A stretch of 64,000 nt of DNA from Catonia carolina (lineage: Eukaryota > Arthropoda > Insecta > Hemiptera > Achilidae). Numbering within the stretch: position 1 is the stretch's first letter; each line of letters starts with the position of its first letter. This document shows positions 42,402 through 54,415 of the stretch, one piece after another. The DNA is taken from contig JAQMRL010000001.1 of the NCBI GenBank assembly GCA_035578175.1, positions 189,307,783 through 189,371,782 of the forward strand, given 5' to 3'. The notes below the pieces were generated by a model that was not told the DNA's origin, did not search any database, and was given only the letters and a program-made list of their open reading frames with translations. Position numbers and translations under genes: made by a program.

Positions 42402-42925
42402 CAGTAGAGCCCCGATTATCCGCGGAATTGGGTGGCAAGGGCACCGCGGATATCAAAAATCGCGGATAACCCGAAAAAAGACTAAAAATGAGGTGAAAAC
42501 ACAAAAAAAATATTTCAGCATAAAAACTATAATTTATTGTACAAAAAAACATGATATATAAAACTTTTAAAATATGTACAGTACAGCAGAAACCTTTGCT
42601 CTACATCTCACTAAAATAAAGAACAGTAAACAAAAAACAATATACCTGTACAGTTAACAAAAAGTGTTCAGTTACGCCTTTTTAAAAAAAATCAGTCACT
42701 CGTTTTTGTTTCTTGCTTTGGAAACACCTTTTCTTTATTCTAGATTGTACTTTCCTTAACATGAGTTTTTCTGCCAACTTGTTGAGAAAACCATGTTGAG
42801 AAAGTAACAGAGGGGATAGATACACTCGCCCGCTTGGGTCTTTAAGGCCGTCAAGGTTCGTAATTAAAAATTTTTTTCGTGCCACTCGCGGATAATCCGC
42901 ACCGCAGATAATCGGGGCTCTACTG
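42402..42925. mobile_element. Tigger-derived MITE, 524 bp
   Basis: TA duplications at 42400-42401 and 42926-42927. TIRs CAGTAGAGCCCCGATTATC at the left and the exact inverse at the right, with inner similarity (GCGGATAA). This is the classical pogo/Tigger terminus. It keeps only the 3' end of the transposase gene. Confidence 0.85.
42682..42885 (-). pseudogene. Tigger transposase C-terminal end
   Basis: A 67-codon minus-strand frame ends KKRCFQSKKQKRVTDFF followed by a stop. The I/V-T-D-F-F end is characteristic of Tigger transposase C termini. The DNA-binding and DDE domains are gone through internal deletion of the element. The first residues (MARKKFLITNLDGLKD) probably derive from non-coding or out-of-frame sequence. 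Confidence 0.55.
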
Positions 42926-43394
42926 TATTAACAGAAAGAAAACGCATGGCCTTTCTGAGTGTTGTGATTTCCGAATTTCTAAACGGTCAATTTTTTAACA
43001 TTCCTGCAGTGATAGACTTGTACCATGCTGATTTACCAAACAGTGTTAAAGTTAGTGTAATACTAATACTAATAGGAAAATTACTTACGAAAATACAAAA
43101 GCACTCATAAATGCAACTTCCAAAGAATTTCGCATTAGGAAACCTCCGAATATTTTGTTATGTAAATTTCTATCCTGAAATTGTTAATAATGGTTGCAGT
43201 ATTAAAGTACATCAAAATACTATAGTATTAAAATACATATAGATAAATAAAGGTAAAAAACATACAAGAAAAATGAAATACCTGGAATCAGTTGAATTTT
43301 ATGAATTAGAAAATGTAAAACTTACAATTAAATTTCTTTCTTTCAGCTTTCTGCAAAATCTTTGTACATCTCTGTCATCAAGTTAAATCTTTTT
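42926..43394. other. AT-rich spacer, nothing recognised
   Basis: No repeat ends or coding-like frames between the Tigger MITE and HINE G. Confidence 0.5.
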
Positions 43395-44328
43395 ACTTTC
43401 TCTTGCCTATATGAATACATAGGAAGGAAAGTATTGTTTTCATGTCGATTTTTCGAAATCGAGTTTTCATCGGATCTACACGTTTTCAGACCCCCTGAAC
43501 CCAAAAAACATGTTTTTAGCGATTGGTCTGTGTGTGTGTCTGTGTGTGTGTGAACAGAATATCTCAAGAATGGAACATCGTACGAACTTGAAACTTGAAA
43601 CTTAAGTTACATACCACTACCGGACCCGACATGAACATTTTCATCAAAATCGGTCAACCGGAAGTAGTAGTTTATTGGTATAATTTTTCACTTTTTTGAG
43701 ATTTTCTCAAAAACTGGTCCAACGATTTTTTTTAAAATCGCCTCAATTACTCAATTTTTTATTCTCTACAAGATAGGGTAGGTGCAATGTTTGCTGAAAT
43801 TCTGGGTGAGGCTGTTTTCACGTACAAACGTTGTTTTTTTAAGATTACGGCTTTAATATGCATTTTAGAGCAAAAATTTATATAACAAAAGTTGTAGAGA
43901 ATTTAAAATCCTACAACTTTTATTTCAAACATTTTTTTGTATAACGCTTAGTTTAGCAGTAATTAGCGATTTTCTGATTTTTTCTCACAAAAACGTGAGA
44001 AAAATCGACTTTTTTTAAGATTTCGGCTTTAGTACGCATTTTACGACAAAAGTGTATAATAATAAAATTTATAGGAAATTAAAAGATCTACAACTTTTAT
44101 TTAAAGGATTTTTCTCTACAGAGCCTAGTTTAGCGTGAAAGAGTGATTTTCCGTATTTTTAAGCCAAACTGAGTTCGATTTTCATTTTGCGTCTTTCACT
44201 CATGATTAAAATAAGGTTATGTTTTTAAGGTTAGTTTTTTTTATTTCTAATGTTTTATTACTAATGTTAGGTTTATTGTTAATTATTTGCATTGGCAAGA
44301 GAAAGTTGTGTGAGTGTTTCACACCAGA
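43395..44328 (+). mobile_element. HINE copy G
   Basis: Full-length copy from ACTTTCTCTTGCCTATATG to GTTTCACACCAGA, between T runs on both sides. (TG)n is short and interrupted (43529-43551). It is one of the best-preserved copies, and the 13-bp subterminal inverted repeat ACTTTCTCTTGCC / GGCAAGAGAAAGT is exact. Confidence 0.8.
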
Positions 44329-44834
44329 TTTTTTTGGAATTGTATAGAACTGGTGGCACTTTACTCTCTTTTTGTACATTGCACAACAAATGATTAAGTA
44401 CACACAAAATGTAAGAGAAGGCGTTCGACGAGTAGACTAGTACAAATAACAAATGCAACTAGAAATGATTTTGATAACACTGAAATCAAGCCAACTGCAA
44501 TGCAATGTCCATAAAACTGATATGTAAAAGTGAAACGACACTCCAATTGTTATCGAATAACCACATTTGGAAAGAATGAGACACATTTTCTTTGTACACA
44601 AAGACAGTTAGTTGCCTTTTCCAAATATGCAGCACATTCATCCCATATAACCAAAGAGCACAGCTGGTACTTAGAGGAATACATTACACAACACAAAAAT
44701 TAGTCATGAGATCACAATAAAAATCACACAATAACTTTTATCGCGTAACGCAGTATGATCAAAAAAAGATAACAAAGTTAAATACAATGATAATAATATT
44801 AACACCAGTAACAAAATAATAATACAAATTAGTG
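44329..44834. other. Spacer, nothing recognised
   Basis: Short AT-rich stretch without coding-like frames. Confidence 0.45.
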
Positions 44835-45213
44835 TTGTTGTTTAGGTCATCAGCCAAAAGGCTGGTTTGAACCTCTAGAGGTTTTACTAAGTAAAACGAG
44901 GAGTGAGGTGGTTTACCATTGCCTTCCTCACTGAGTGGAAATATATGCTTATCAGCCTGCCGAGCCCTCTGAAAAGCACATATTTTCCACTCTGCAAATG
45001 ACACCTTCACTTCATTCATCACAGGGTCTGGCTGTATAATGAAATTCATTACTTTCAGATAAGATAACTCTGATTAGTGTCTTTTACACCTCTACCTCTT
45101 CTGTTCTTAAATGATTCAGTCATTTAATTGGCTGATCATATGATAAGAAACAGAACTATTTATTTTAGCCCTGCAACTAACAGATCGAGTGTAAATAATT
45201 TGACACTCCACCT
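44835..45213 (-). repeat. 390-bp repeat family, copy 3
   Basis: Minus-strand copy of the repeat at 34857-35245, ending near the GGTGGAGTGTC start (reverse of GACACTCCACC at about 45203). The hairpin reads CAGCCAAAAGGCTGG. It abuts the putative gypsy LTR directly. Confidence 0.75.
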
Positions 45214-45216
45214 GTC

Positions 45217-45502
45217 TGTTATGGGCAGACAAATTAGTAAAAAACCAATATGAATAATAGTAAAACTAATAATATTAATTTTTTTTTAAGTTGTGTTTGT
45301 GATTGTGAAAATGCTGATGATTCCAAAACATTTGTGCGAGAGATGTTATAATTACATATTTATCAGATGTTAGGTTAATCATAAGTTGTGTATTGGTTGC
45401 TGTGATAAAAGATTTAAAATTGTGTAAGTTTGAGTCAAATAAATGTTGTTATGATATGAAGTTTGTTAATTTGTATTAAATTAAGAAAGTAATTATCTTA
45501 CA
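45217..45502 (+). repeat. Putative gypsy 5' LTR
   Basis: It runs from TGTTATGGGCAG to ATCTTACA, immediately before a primer-binding-like TGGCAGCAGTG and a gag start 20 bp further on. No second LTR is in the window, so the boundaries are inferred from the TG...CA ends and the position before gag. Confidence 0.45.
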
Positions 45503-45814
45503 CGTGGCAGCAGTGTGTTGCAATTATGGCACAGGAATCTGGTAATATTAACTTTCATTTTATTAGTACAGGCATTAACGGATGCTGTAAAAAATAGATA
45601 TTCTAATAACAGATATGGGACTTGTTTTTTTCAAATTCAGCCTCCTGAACAATTTGATGCCCAACATTATGGGATAAGTTGCTGAATCGATTTGAGTTAT
45701 TTCGGACAGCTACACAACTGAATAATAGATCCAATACAGAGCAAATTAGCAATTACTTTGTTGTATTGTATGGGAGGGGAAGCACAAGAGTTGCTACAGT
45801 CGGATTATATTATT

Positions 45815-46003
45815 ACTTCCTCTTGCCTATATGAATATATAAGGAGGAAAGTATTGTTTTCATGTCGATTTTTCGAAATCGAGTTTTCACCGGATCTATA
45901 CGTTTTCAGACCCCCCTGTACCCCAAAAAACATGTTTTTAGCGATTGGTCTGTGTGTGTGTGCGCGTGCGCGCGCGCGTGTGCGTGTGCGCGCGTGCGTG
46001 CGT

Positions 46004-46101
<98 letters not shown>

Positions 46102-46907
46102 AAAATATCTCAAGAACGGAATATCGTACGAACTTGAAACTTGAAACTTAAGTTACATACCACTACCGGACCCGACACGAACATTTTCATCAAAATCGGT
46201 AATCCGGAAGTAGTAGTTTATTGGTATAATTTTTCACTTTTTTGCGATTTTCTCAAAAATTGGTCCTACGATTTTTTTTAAAATCGCCTCATTTACTCAA
46301 TTTTTTATTCTCTACAAGATAGGGTAGGCGCCATGTTTGCTGAAATTCTTGGTGAGGGTGTTTTCACGTAAAAACAGTGTTTTTTTAAGATTACGGCTTT
46401 AATATGTATTATAGCGCAAAAATTTATATAATAAAAAATGTAGAGAACTTAAAATTTGACAACTTTTATTTCAAACATTTTTTTGTATAACGCTTAGTTT
46501 AGCAGTAATTAGCGATTTTCTGTTTTTTTCTCATGAAAACGTGTGAAAAATCGATTTTTTTAAGATTTCGGCTTTAATACTAAAGCCTTTAAAAAGCCTT
46601 TAAAGGCTTTAATACTAAAATGAATACTCATTTTATGACAAAAGTGTATATAATCAATTTTATAGAAAATTAAAAGATCTACAACTTTTATTTAGAGCAT
46701 TTTTCTCTACAGAGCATAGTTGAGCGTGAATGAGTGATTTTCCATATTTTTAGGCCAAACTGAGGTTGATTTTCATTTTGCGTGTTTCTCTCATGATTGA
46801 AATAAGGTTAGTTTTTTATTTATTTCTAATGTTTTATTACTAATGTTAGTTTTATTGTTAATTATTTGCACTGGCAAGAGAAAGTCGTGTGAGTGTTTCA
46901 CACCAGA
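45815..46907 (+). mobile_element. HINE copy H, long (TG)n
   Basis: It starts ACTTCCTCTTGCC and ends GTTTCACACCAGA. The internal dinucleotide tract is greatly expanded, and a small duplication (AAAGCCTTTAAAGGC) lies near 46581-46620. It is inserted in gypsy gag. Confidence 0.75.
45951..46099. repeat. (TG)n microsatellite with CG interruptions
   Basis: About 149 bp. The first 55 bp alternate TG with CG (GCGCGTGCGCGCGCGCG), then pure TG. All long frames across it are artefacts. Confidence 0.95.
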
Positions 46908-47149
46908 TTTTATGGATCTATAAACTTTAAAAATACAGCATGGTTGACAAACTCATTAAATAGTTGGACCTCTATTTATCAAACTAATATACATATCGAA
47001 ATTCTCTATATATCAAAGTATTTCCTGAGTCCCATGAAATTTTAATGAAAAAATCTTTCAGTATAACAAAAACAAATTCTATATATCGAACTTAATTTTA
47101 GTGAAAATATAAATAGAACTCCATATAGACCTCCCATCACACACTAGGC

Positions 47150-47820
47150 AATCCGAAACATTGAGAGAGAGCAACCTGACAATACAGTACGTAGTGTACA
47201 ATCAAAAATACGTAAATACGATGATGTGAACAAAACATTTTTCCAATGGGTAAAAATCTTACGAGATAAAAACATGTGTAAGCAAAAGATAAAAGTTGTT
47301 TTTTGTGGACAATTGCCCTGCACATCCGTATTCTGTCTCAACAAAGTTAGAAAACATGAATCTTGTTTTTTCCTCCAAATACCACTTCAAAACTACAACC
47401 TATCAACCAAGGTGTTATTAAAACTCTAAAAATGTATTATAGAAAACAGGTTCTCAAGAGACTTATTCTTGCATTGGAAAATGACAAACCTATTGAAAAT
47501 GTTATTAACTTCAGGCTGTCTACATCAGAATTAGTAAAGGTGTGGCAAAATGATGGAGCGGAATCTAGTACTATACAAAATTGTTTTTAAAAGCCGACTT
47601 CTCTAAAAAAAACTGTTGGGGAAGAAGTTAATACACTACCGCTAATTGAGGAATATTAGGTTCATTGGCAGGTACGATCAACGACAATATTTCACTCAGT
47701 AAATTTTTAAGGGTAGATGAAGAAGTTATAGCAGAATATCCAACAGATGCATGTTTTCGTTACTGTTGTTATTTTATTAATTTTAACCAAAATAAAGTAT
47801 CATTTAAGTATAGCGCGTAG
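47150..47820 (+). pseudogene. Tigger transposase with internal deletion
   Basis: 47150-47310 retains part of the CENP-B-like DNA-binding region (IREQPDN-type start, RKYDDVNKTFFQWVKI). It jumps directly to the end of the catalytic domain: a DNCPAHP-like site broken over frames (near 47310-47330), then 47363-47590 open with FFPPNTTSKLQPINQGVIK, TLKMYYRKQVLKRLI and ALENDKPIENVINF. In this family QPxDQG carries the third catalytic Asp; here it is Asn. The middle with the first Asp is deleted. From 47640 to 47820 further frames give a plausible C terminus. Inactive. Confidence 0.8.
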
Positions 47821-47935
47821 CCTTATAATACTGTACAATAAAACAAACTTTATTGTAAACAAATACTTTTTGGCAATATGGTTACGGTCGAGTAATCTCA
47901 CTTACTAAAAGTAGCAGTCATAATGAGAAAAAAAA

Positions 47936-49003
<1,068 letters not shown>

Positions 49004-50230
49004 AAAAACAGCGTTTCTTTTTACCAAAGTTTCTAAATATCAAATTTTTTATAAGGAACCTATAATTTCGATACATGGAGGTCCAACTGCAATTTACTTC
49101 ACGAGTTCTATAAAAGATCTAGATTATTTTACTGAATCAACAACCGGGATGTAATATAGATAAATACATTATTGATTTATATTGTACTGCTGAAAGGTGT
49201 AGTTGGAGATGTCAACAGTGTAAATGGAAGGGATTATTAATGATGAAATGATATTTATAAAACTTGTTACTGGTTTACTGGACCTTAGTCTATCACCTAA
49301 GTTGCAAACAATTGAGAAATTACTGGAAAAGGCAATAATGAAGGTTAGGCAGGCAATGGATAGTCAAGAAGTTGAAAAGAAAACAGAAAAAGAGAACAAT
49401 GGGAATTTTATAGAGAAAGATGTTTCTGATATGAAAGAAAGTAGATATACCTTGAAAAATCAAATGTAAAAAATTCAGATGTTTTCGTTGTGGTTGGACA
49501 AGAGCACATTCTGTAAAAAACTGTTTTGAAAAATAACTTGTGTGCTATTCTTGTGAAGAAAAGGGTTACCAGTCGTGAATATGAAAGGGTGGTAACTGTA
49601 GTCGAAGTAAATGAATTTAGTTTAGGAACAATCACAGTTGGGATGAACAATGGTGCAGAAACAAATAAGTCAATGTCCTCAAATTCCAAGTAAGGTTTAA
49701 TGAACTATGTTTCATTGACATTTTATTTTGATTGTCGTGTCAATGGGAGGGGATTGTCCTGGAAAATAGACTCAAGGGCTGATTTAAATTGTTTTGGGCC
49801 ACAGCATTCTCAACATGTTGGTGTTGATTATATGCTATGTGATGTGAATCTGAATGGTCCTAGTGGCTTGAAACTGCCTATTTTGAGTCAAGCTGTGGTA
49901 CAAAAAATAGTTTGCTTAGATTAAAAAAAATATAATCATGGAACAGTAATTATTAGGTCAAGGAGCAAGCCTTGCTTTTCACCTGCTACAGTTAAAAGAA
50001 ATTTTTTTAGATTTGGCTGAGTGTAAGAAGAATCCTAAGGTTTTAAGTCATCTAGGAAAACTGGATGGGACACTGTGCAGTATTAAATTAAAATCTGGAG
50101 CTAAAACATATTAAATGTTGTGCCTCTGCTGTATTAAAAACTGTCCCATACTGCAATAAAGATTGTACCAAGCCCAGATAAACAAAGTGCAGTACAACAG
50201 GCAAAATATTTTTTCTCAATCTGACAAGAT

Positions 50231-50635
50231 TGTAGTTAAACACGCTCCTTCTTCACCATGAAATTTATGTGTATATCCCACTTCAAAAAACTTGTCGAAT
50301 ACACTCCCAGGTATTTATCCCTGCCCACCCTCTGTCAATTGCAATGCGTCAGTTTCAAACACGTCCCGCACAATTGTTCCTTTGGAGATACAACCTGGAA
50401 TTCACAGGTTGGCCCATCAATGTAAAAGAGAAGATTATGTACTTAAACCTTCTTAATTTCCAGTGTTAATTTATTACTGTTGAGCCAATGCTTTAGCACA
50501 ATATTCCCTATATTTTGTTTTTCCCCACAAGATTTATCCCATTTAAATGGCTGTCCCTGTAAACTGCTGTCCCTTTTAACCAGATTCCACTGTATTTGAA
50601 TTTTCGAATACTTTATAGCTTGCTATGTGTCCGTT
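50231..50635. other. Spacer after the gypsy relic
   Basis: Coding-like density falls. A frame at 50269-50469 is not recognised. It may be more distant gypsy pol in decay. Confidence 0.35.
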
Positions 50636-50882
50636 TGATAAGAAAACTGACATACCTTGGACACATCATGAGGGGGCCTAAATACGAGATTCTGCATCTC
50701 ATAATTCACAGGAAACTCGTTGGTAAACGCTCAGTGGGACGCAGACGAATATCCTGGTTAAGAAACCTGAGAGAAGCGTTTAACTGCTCGTCGCATGACC
50801 TTTTCAGAGCAGCAGTGGACAAGGTACGACTGACCATGATGATAGCCAACCTTCGTAATGGAGAAGGCACCTGAAGAAGAAG
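50636..50882 (+). mobile_element. LINE 3' end, strongly 5'-truncated
   Basis: About 247 bp with frame residues RKLTYLGHIMRGPKYE, SVGRRRISWLRNLREAF and AAVDKVRLTMMIANLR, then GAAGAAGAAGA. It is homologous to the last 80 codons and tail of the LINE fragment at 33674-34500. Confidence 0.8.
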
Positions 50883-51208
50883 ATGTGTCCATTTTACAAT
50901 AGACGCACTTCAAAGCATTTTGGTTCAATCTTTTACATAAAACAACAAATAACTTCTGAACTCAGAGTCAGGAAAAAACTACTTTACTAAAGTTGAACAG
51001 TTATTATTAATTTATTGTTATATGAATGTTTCACCTTAGGGCTATAATTTTGAAAATTTCCTTGTTTTCAAATAATACAGTAGACTCTCAAAAATCCGGA
51101 TCGCGCTAGTCCAGACTCCAAATAGTCCGGACGATGATTTTTTTTTTTTTACCTTATTTTCTGAAAATTTACAACTTTTAAATTAACAACCAGTAAAAAG
51201 TTTTCATG

Positions 51209-51643
51209 GGATTGGCCCGATGAAATCAGTGGGGAGACTTTATCAGCGAACAAAGACGCTGTTCCTGAATTTAAGACCTTACTTTTTAAAATCCTTGACG
51301 AAGAAGGAATTTCCGGTGACCAGCTGTATAATTGCGACGAGACTGGTCTGAACTATAAAATGTTGCCCACGAATACTCTCGCATCCAAAAAAGAAGCTTC
51401 AGCCTCGGGCTATAAAAAAAAGCAAGGAACGGGTTACGGTGTTGGCTTGTAGCAATGTGACCGGCAGTCATAAACTTAGGTTAACATTAATAGGAAAATC
51501 AAGAAAACCCAGAGCTTTTAAAAATTTAAAGAAAGACGATGTGTTGCCGCTTTGGTATACAAACCAACAAAAAGCATGGATGAATTCTACAATTTTTAAG
51601 ACTTGGTTTTTTGATGAATTTGTACCTACTATAATTACTCTAT
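51209..51643 (+). pseudogene. Tigger transposase catalytic fragment
   Basis: Two overlapping frames. The first gives WDWPDEISGE, AVPEFKTLLFKILDEEGI and DQLYNCDETGLNYKML (D-E-T-G-L, the first catalytic Asp). A frameshift near 51430 leads to the second: VLACSNVTGSHKLRLTLIGK, SRKPRAFKN and NQQKAWMNSTIFKTWFFDEF. This is the typical order of the first half of the Tigger/JRK DDE domain. The second and third catalytic Asp are absent. The N-terminal DNA-binding domain is absent. Confidence 0.85.
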
Positions 51644-51659
51644 AATTGAGACATATATG

Positions 51660-53600
51660 ACACATTTTGTTACATGTTTGAAATCCGTAACTTGCAAATC
51701 TTACAAAGGGTGCAATCGAATCTTATTACGGTACAATAGCGTTAAGTTTAGTCAATGTTTGTGCTTCATATTGTAACATTTTTATTTTAATGTTACGTAA
51801 TTTTAATTATTTAAATCTTTTCCTTATTCAGTCTTGTTGCATTTAAAATTTTCGTTATCTTTTATTTCGCCGCAATCCCTTATCTCGTTTCCGATTTGCT
51901 TTTCGTTCTGACTTTGTACTGCCGACTGCTGTTATCTGTAATTCTGGCGTGTAAGATCCGTTTCAACCTGCTTTACTTGTTTTTGGATAATTTGTCTAGC
52001 GGGGTGGAAGGGGTCGATGACGTCAGAGGCGAGGTTTCCTTTTGGGAAGTTTGGTTCCTCTCGGCCTCTTTGCAATTGGTCTCTACGATGAAAGGATCGT
52101 GATCTTTATTTGTGCCGTAAATTATGGTTATGAGTCTTTTCGGGGCGTTATGCTGCTGGTTCGCTGTTAGACCAATTGTTTTCCCGTTTTAACGGTAAGT
52201 CGCTTTATTTTCTTTCTCTGGTAGCTAAATCCCATTGAAGCCGAAAATGTTTTCTAAATTTTGTAAATTTGGTAAATTTTGTAAACCCCTTTTGGGTAAT
52301 TTAAATTTTTAAATTTATACTAAATTTTTAATCGCTCTTTAAATTTTTTTTCTTTTCTATGCTGTTGGGGTTTATCTACTTCCTTTTTTTGTTTGTCTTT
52401 TGTGGTGGCCCTCATTTTCTAAGTCCTGGTTTTCTGCTCTTTGCAGGGACCAGTTTTGGGGGTAACAGTCTTGAACCTGTTCTGGGGTGGTTTTTCTTCC
52501 ATTTTTAACGTATCTACCCTCACGATGCGGCAAGAAAACAAAAAGCCGAATTTGGAGTTTTCCAGCTTTACCCGAAAGCCTCACACACCTACATTTTAAT
52601 ACTACTCATCTGTATTCATTTTCTTTCGGGAGAAGATAATTTTCCTGTTTCCAACCCATCACCTATGATTAACCTGTTTTTTTTAAAATAAAAGAACACG
52701 TCGCCCTAGTTTGGCTTGAACCTGTCCGATGCTGGTTTACTAGCATAGTTCTGCCCGGATCGACCTGTCTTTTGTATTCGAATCTTCTTTCTTTAATAAA
52801 ATCAATATTTTTTAATATTTATTAAAAAATGTAATTTAATTTTTATCTTAATTATTATGTAAATCATTTAATATGATACAAGTTTTATGTTGGCGACAGC
52901 ATGCACCTTTTGCATAATTCTGTTCAAGCATGTTTTGGGCCTGCCTCATTAGCAAATTGTTAAATTAAATTTTGGCTTTGATTAACATTTTTCTTCTACA
53001 TTATAAATAATACTTTATCTAATTTCAACATAATTATAGCATAAATATTAATTATGAAAAAATTATCTTCCTGTAACACAAATATCTTGTGTTACCAAAA
53101 ATTGTAAAATTTTTTTAATTTTTTTTTTTAAAAAAAAGAAAGGATAAATTTTCAACTATTCGATCTGATTTTAAAATAATATGCCAAGCATGTTTTTTAC
53201 TTATTTCAATTCTTTATTTTATTTCTTTAAATAAAATCTGATTACAAATCTATTTTATATTAATTCATTTATAATACCGATTTGGTATTTAACTAAAATT
53301 TTTCTTAAATCTTTCTGGATCCAGTACAAATATTTAATTATTGAGCTCATTTAATATTAATTAATTCTATTAATTAATTTTGGTAATTGTAATTAACATA
53401 TGGTTAACTATGTAACTTTTATTTAACCTAATTTAAAATTTTGTCTTCTAATTAAGTTTACCTAATCTTTTACTTACTTTAATTAAATCTTTTTACTAAT
53501 TTAATTCTACTTATTAATTTTTTTATACCACATCACCGCAGTCTCTTTTGGGGTGTTTTTTTTTCTCTTTCTTGCCCCCTTATGCAAATTTTGCTTTGGT
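51660..53600. other. Unexplained interior of the Tigger-like element
   Basis: Plus-strand T-rich sequence with a less AT-rich core at 51880-52770. It has a GTAAGT after CGTTTTAACG at about 52195 and an AATAAA at about 52795, so it looks somewhat like a transcribed sequence with an intron. No frame matches a protein family that I know. Terminal repeats were looked for and not seen. Confidence 0.35.
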
Positions 53601-53914
53601 AGCGATGCCTTGTCGTTTCGCCTGAGCAAAAGGGGGTTAAAATATATTGAATAATTACAGTAGTCTACCAGTAGCCTACTGTAATTTATTAGGCCTACAG
53701 TGTTTTAAAGTTTTTTCAGAAGCTCACTCTTATATTAGCAGATAAACGTTAATGCTTATTGTCATAATTATTCGCCATAAAGACGAAATTGCCAACCTCC
53801 GGGAAATTCGGATTTTTTGAAATCCGGACCGGCCATCCGCCACATTAGTCCGAATTTCTGAGAGTCTACTGTATCATAATTTCCATGAACTTTTCAGACG
53901 TACCACTCATGGCC

Positions 53915-54085
53915 AATGCCAGCCGCATTGGTATAGTTGGTAATGTGCTCGCCTCTCATCATGCGGTCTTGGGTTCGAATCCCATTCAGGCACGGCATAT
54001 ATTTTCATTCATTACAAAAAATCATTTCATCCTCCACCGTCTGCATTAGCAGTGATTGCAGAACAGTCAGACGTTAAACCAAAAA
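53915..54085 (+). repeat. tRNA-derived SINE
   Basis: TTGGTATAGTTGGTAATG (box A), GGTTCGAATCCCA (box B), CAGGCACGGCATATATTTTC, body CATCCTCCACCGTCTGC, and an end GTCAGACGTTAAACC with an A-tail of about a dozen. The end GACGTTAAACC is shared with many animal SINE tails. Confidence 0.8.
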
Positions 54086-54212
54086 AAAAAAAATAAAACT
54101 CATGGCTCAATGGATTCCAGAGTAAGCTTTGGTAGTCAAAAAGTCAATAAATAATCTCCTCGGTTCTCAAAATATAAATGACAACTAAAACTGATAAATG
54201 CAATATAAATAC

Positions 54213-54415
54213 CTCAGGATGACAGAAAATTACAGTAGAGAAAATTGTATTTTTCAACCAGACACCATTAGTTGGTAATAATCTTCGATTAAGAGTAATA
54301 TCATTAAGATCTGATGAATTTATAAACATATCATGCATAAGCTGCTGTTCTTCTGGTGTTGGCGGTGTCTTCAGCAAAGATGAAGTCATATCTATTCCCC
54401 TTTTTTTTATTCTTT
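54213..54415 (-). CDS. ACOT9: ACOT9-like exon (start of hot-dog domain 2)
   Basis: 203-nt exon on the minus strand with acceptor (TTATTTCAG) and donor (GTATTT). It completes a split codon and reads MTSSLLKTPPTPEEQQLMHD, MFINSSDLND, NRRLLPTNGVWLKNTIF and TVIFCHPE. SLLKxxPTxEE, the L-P-x-N-x-V-W-L/M segment and x-I-C-H-P are the hallmarks of ACOT9 between its first and second hot-dog domain. It ends in phase 0. Internal Met is not the start; earlier exons should lie beyond 54415 but were not recognised. The exon lies just downstream (in gene order) of a GC-rich region at 54.5-55.6 kb. Confidence 0.85.

Larger units (their letters stand above)
51078..53871 (+). mobile_element. Tigger/pogo-like element, about 2.8 kb
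   Basis: TA flanks (51076-51077, 53872-53873) and TIRs CAGTAGACTCTCAAAAATCC at the left with the inverse of CAGTAGACTCTCAGAAATTC at the right. The transposase is restricted to 51209-51643. The remaining 2 kb (51660-53600) is AT-rich and is either an unrecognised nested insertion or decayed sequence. Confidence 0.75.

Noticed and set aside
45758..46151. Long frames of V/C or H/T alternation
   Set aside because: Translation of a (TG)n/(CA)n microsatellite inside a HINE; the same holds for 48653-49027 and 25750-26178.
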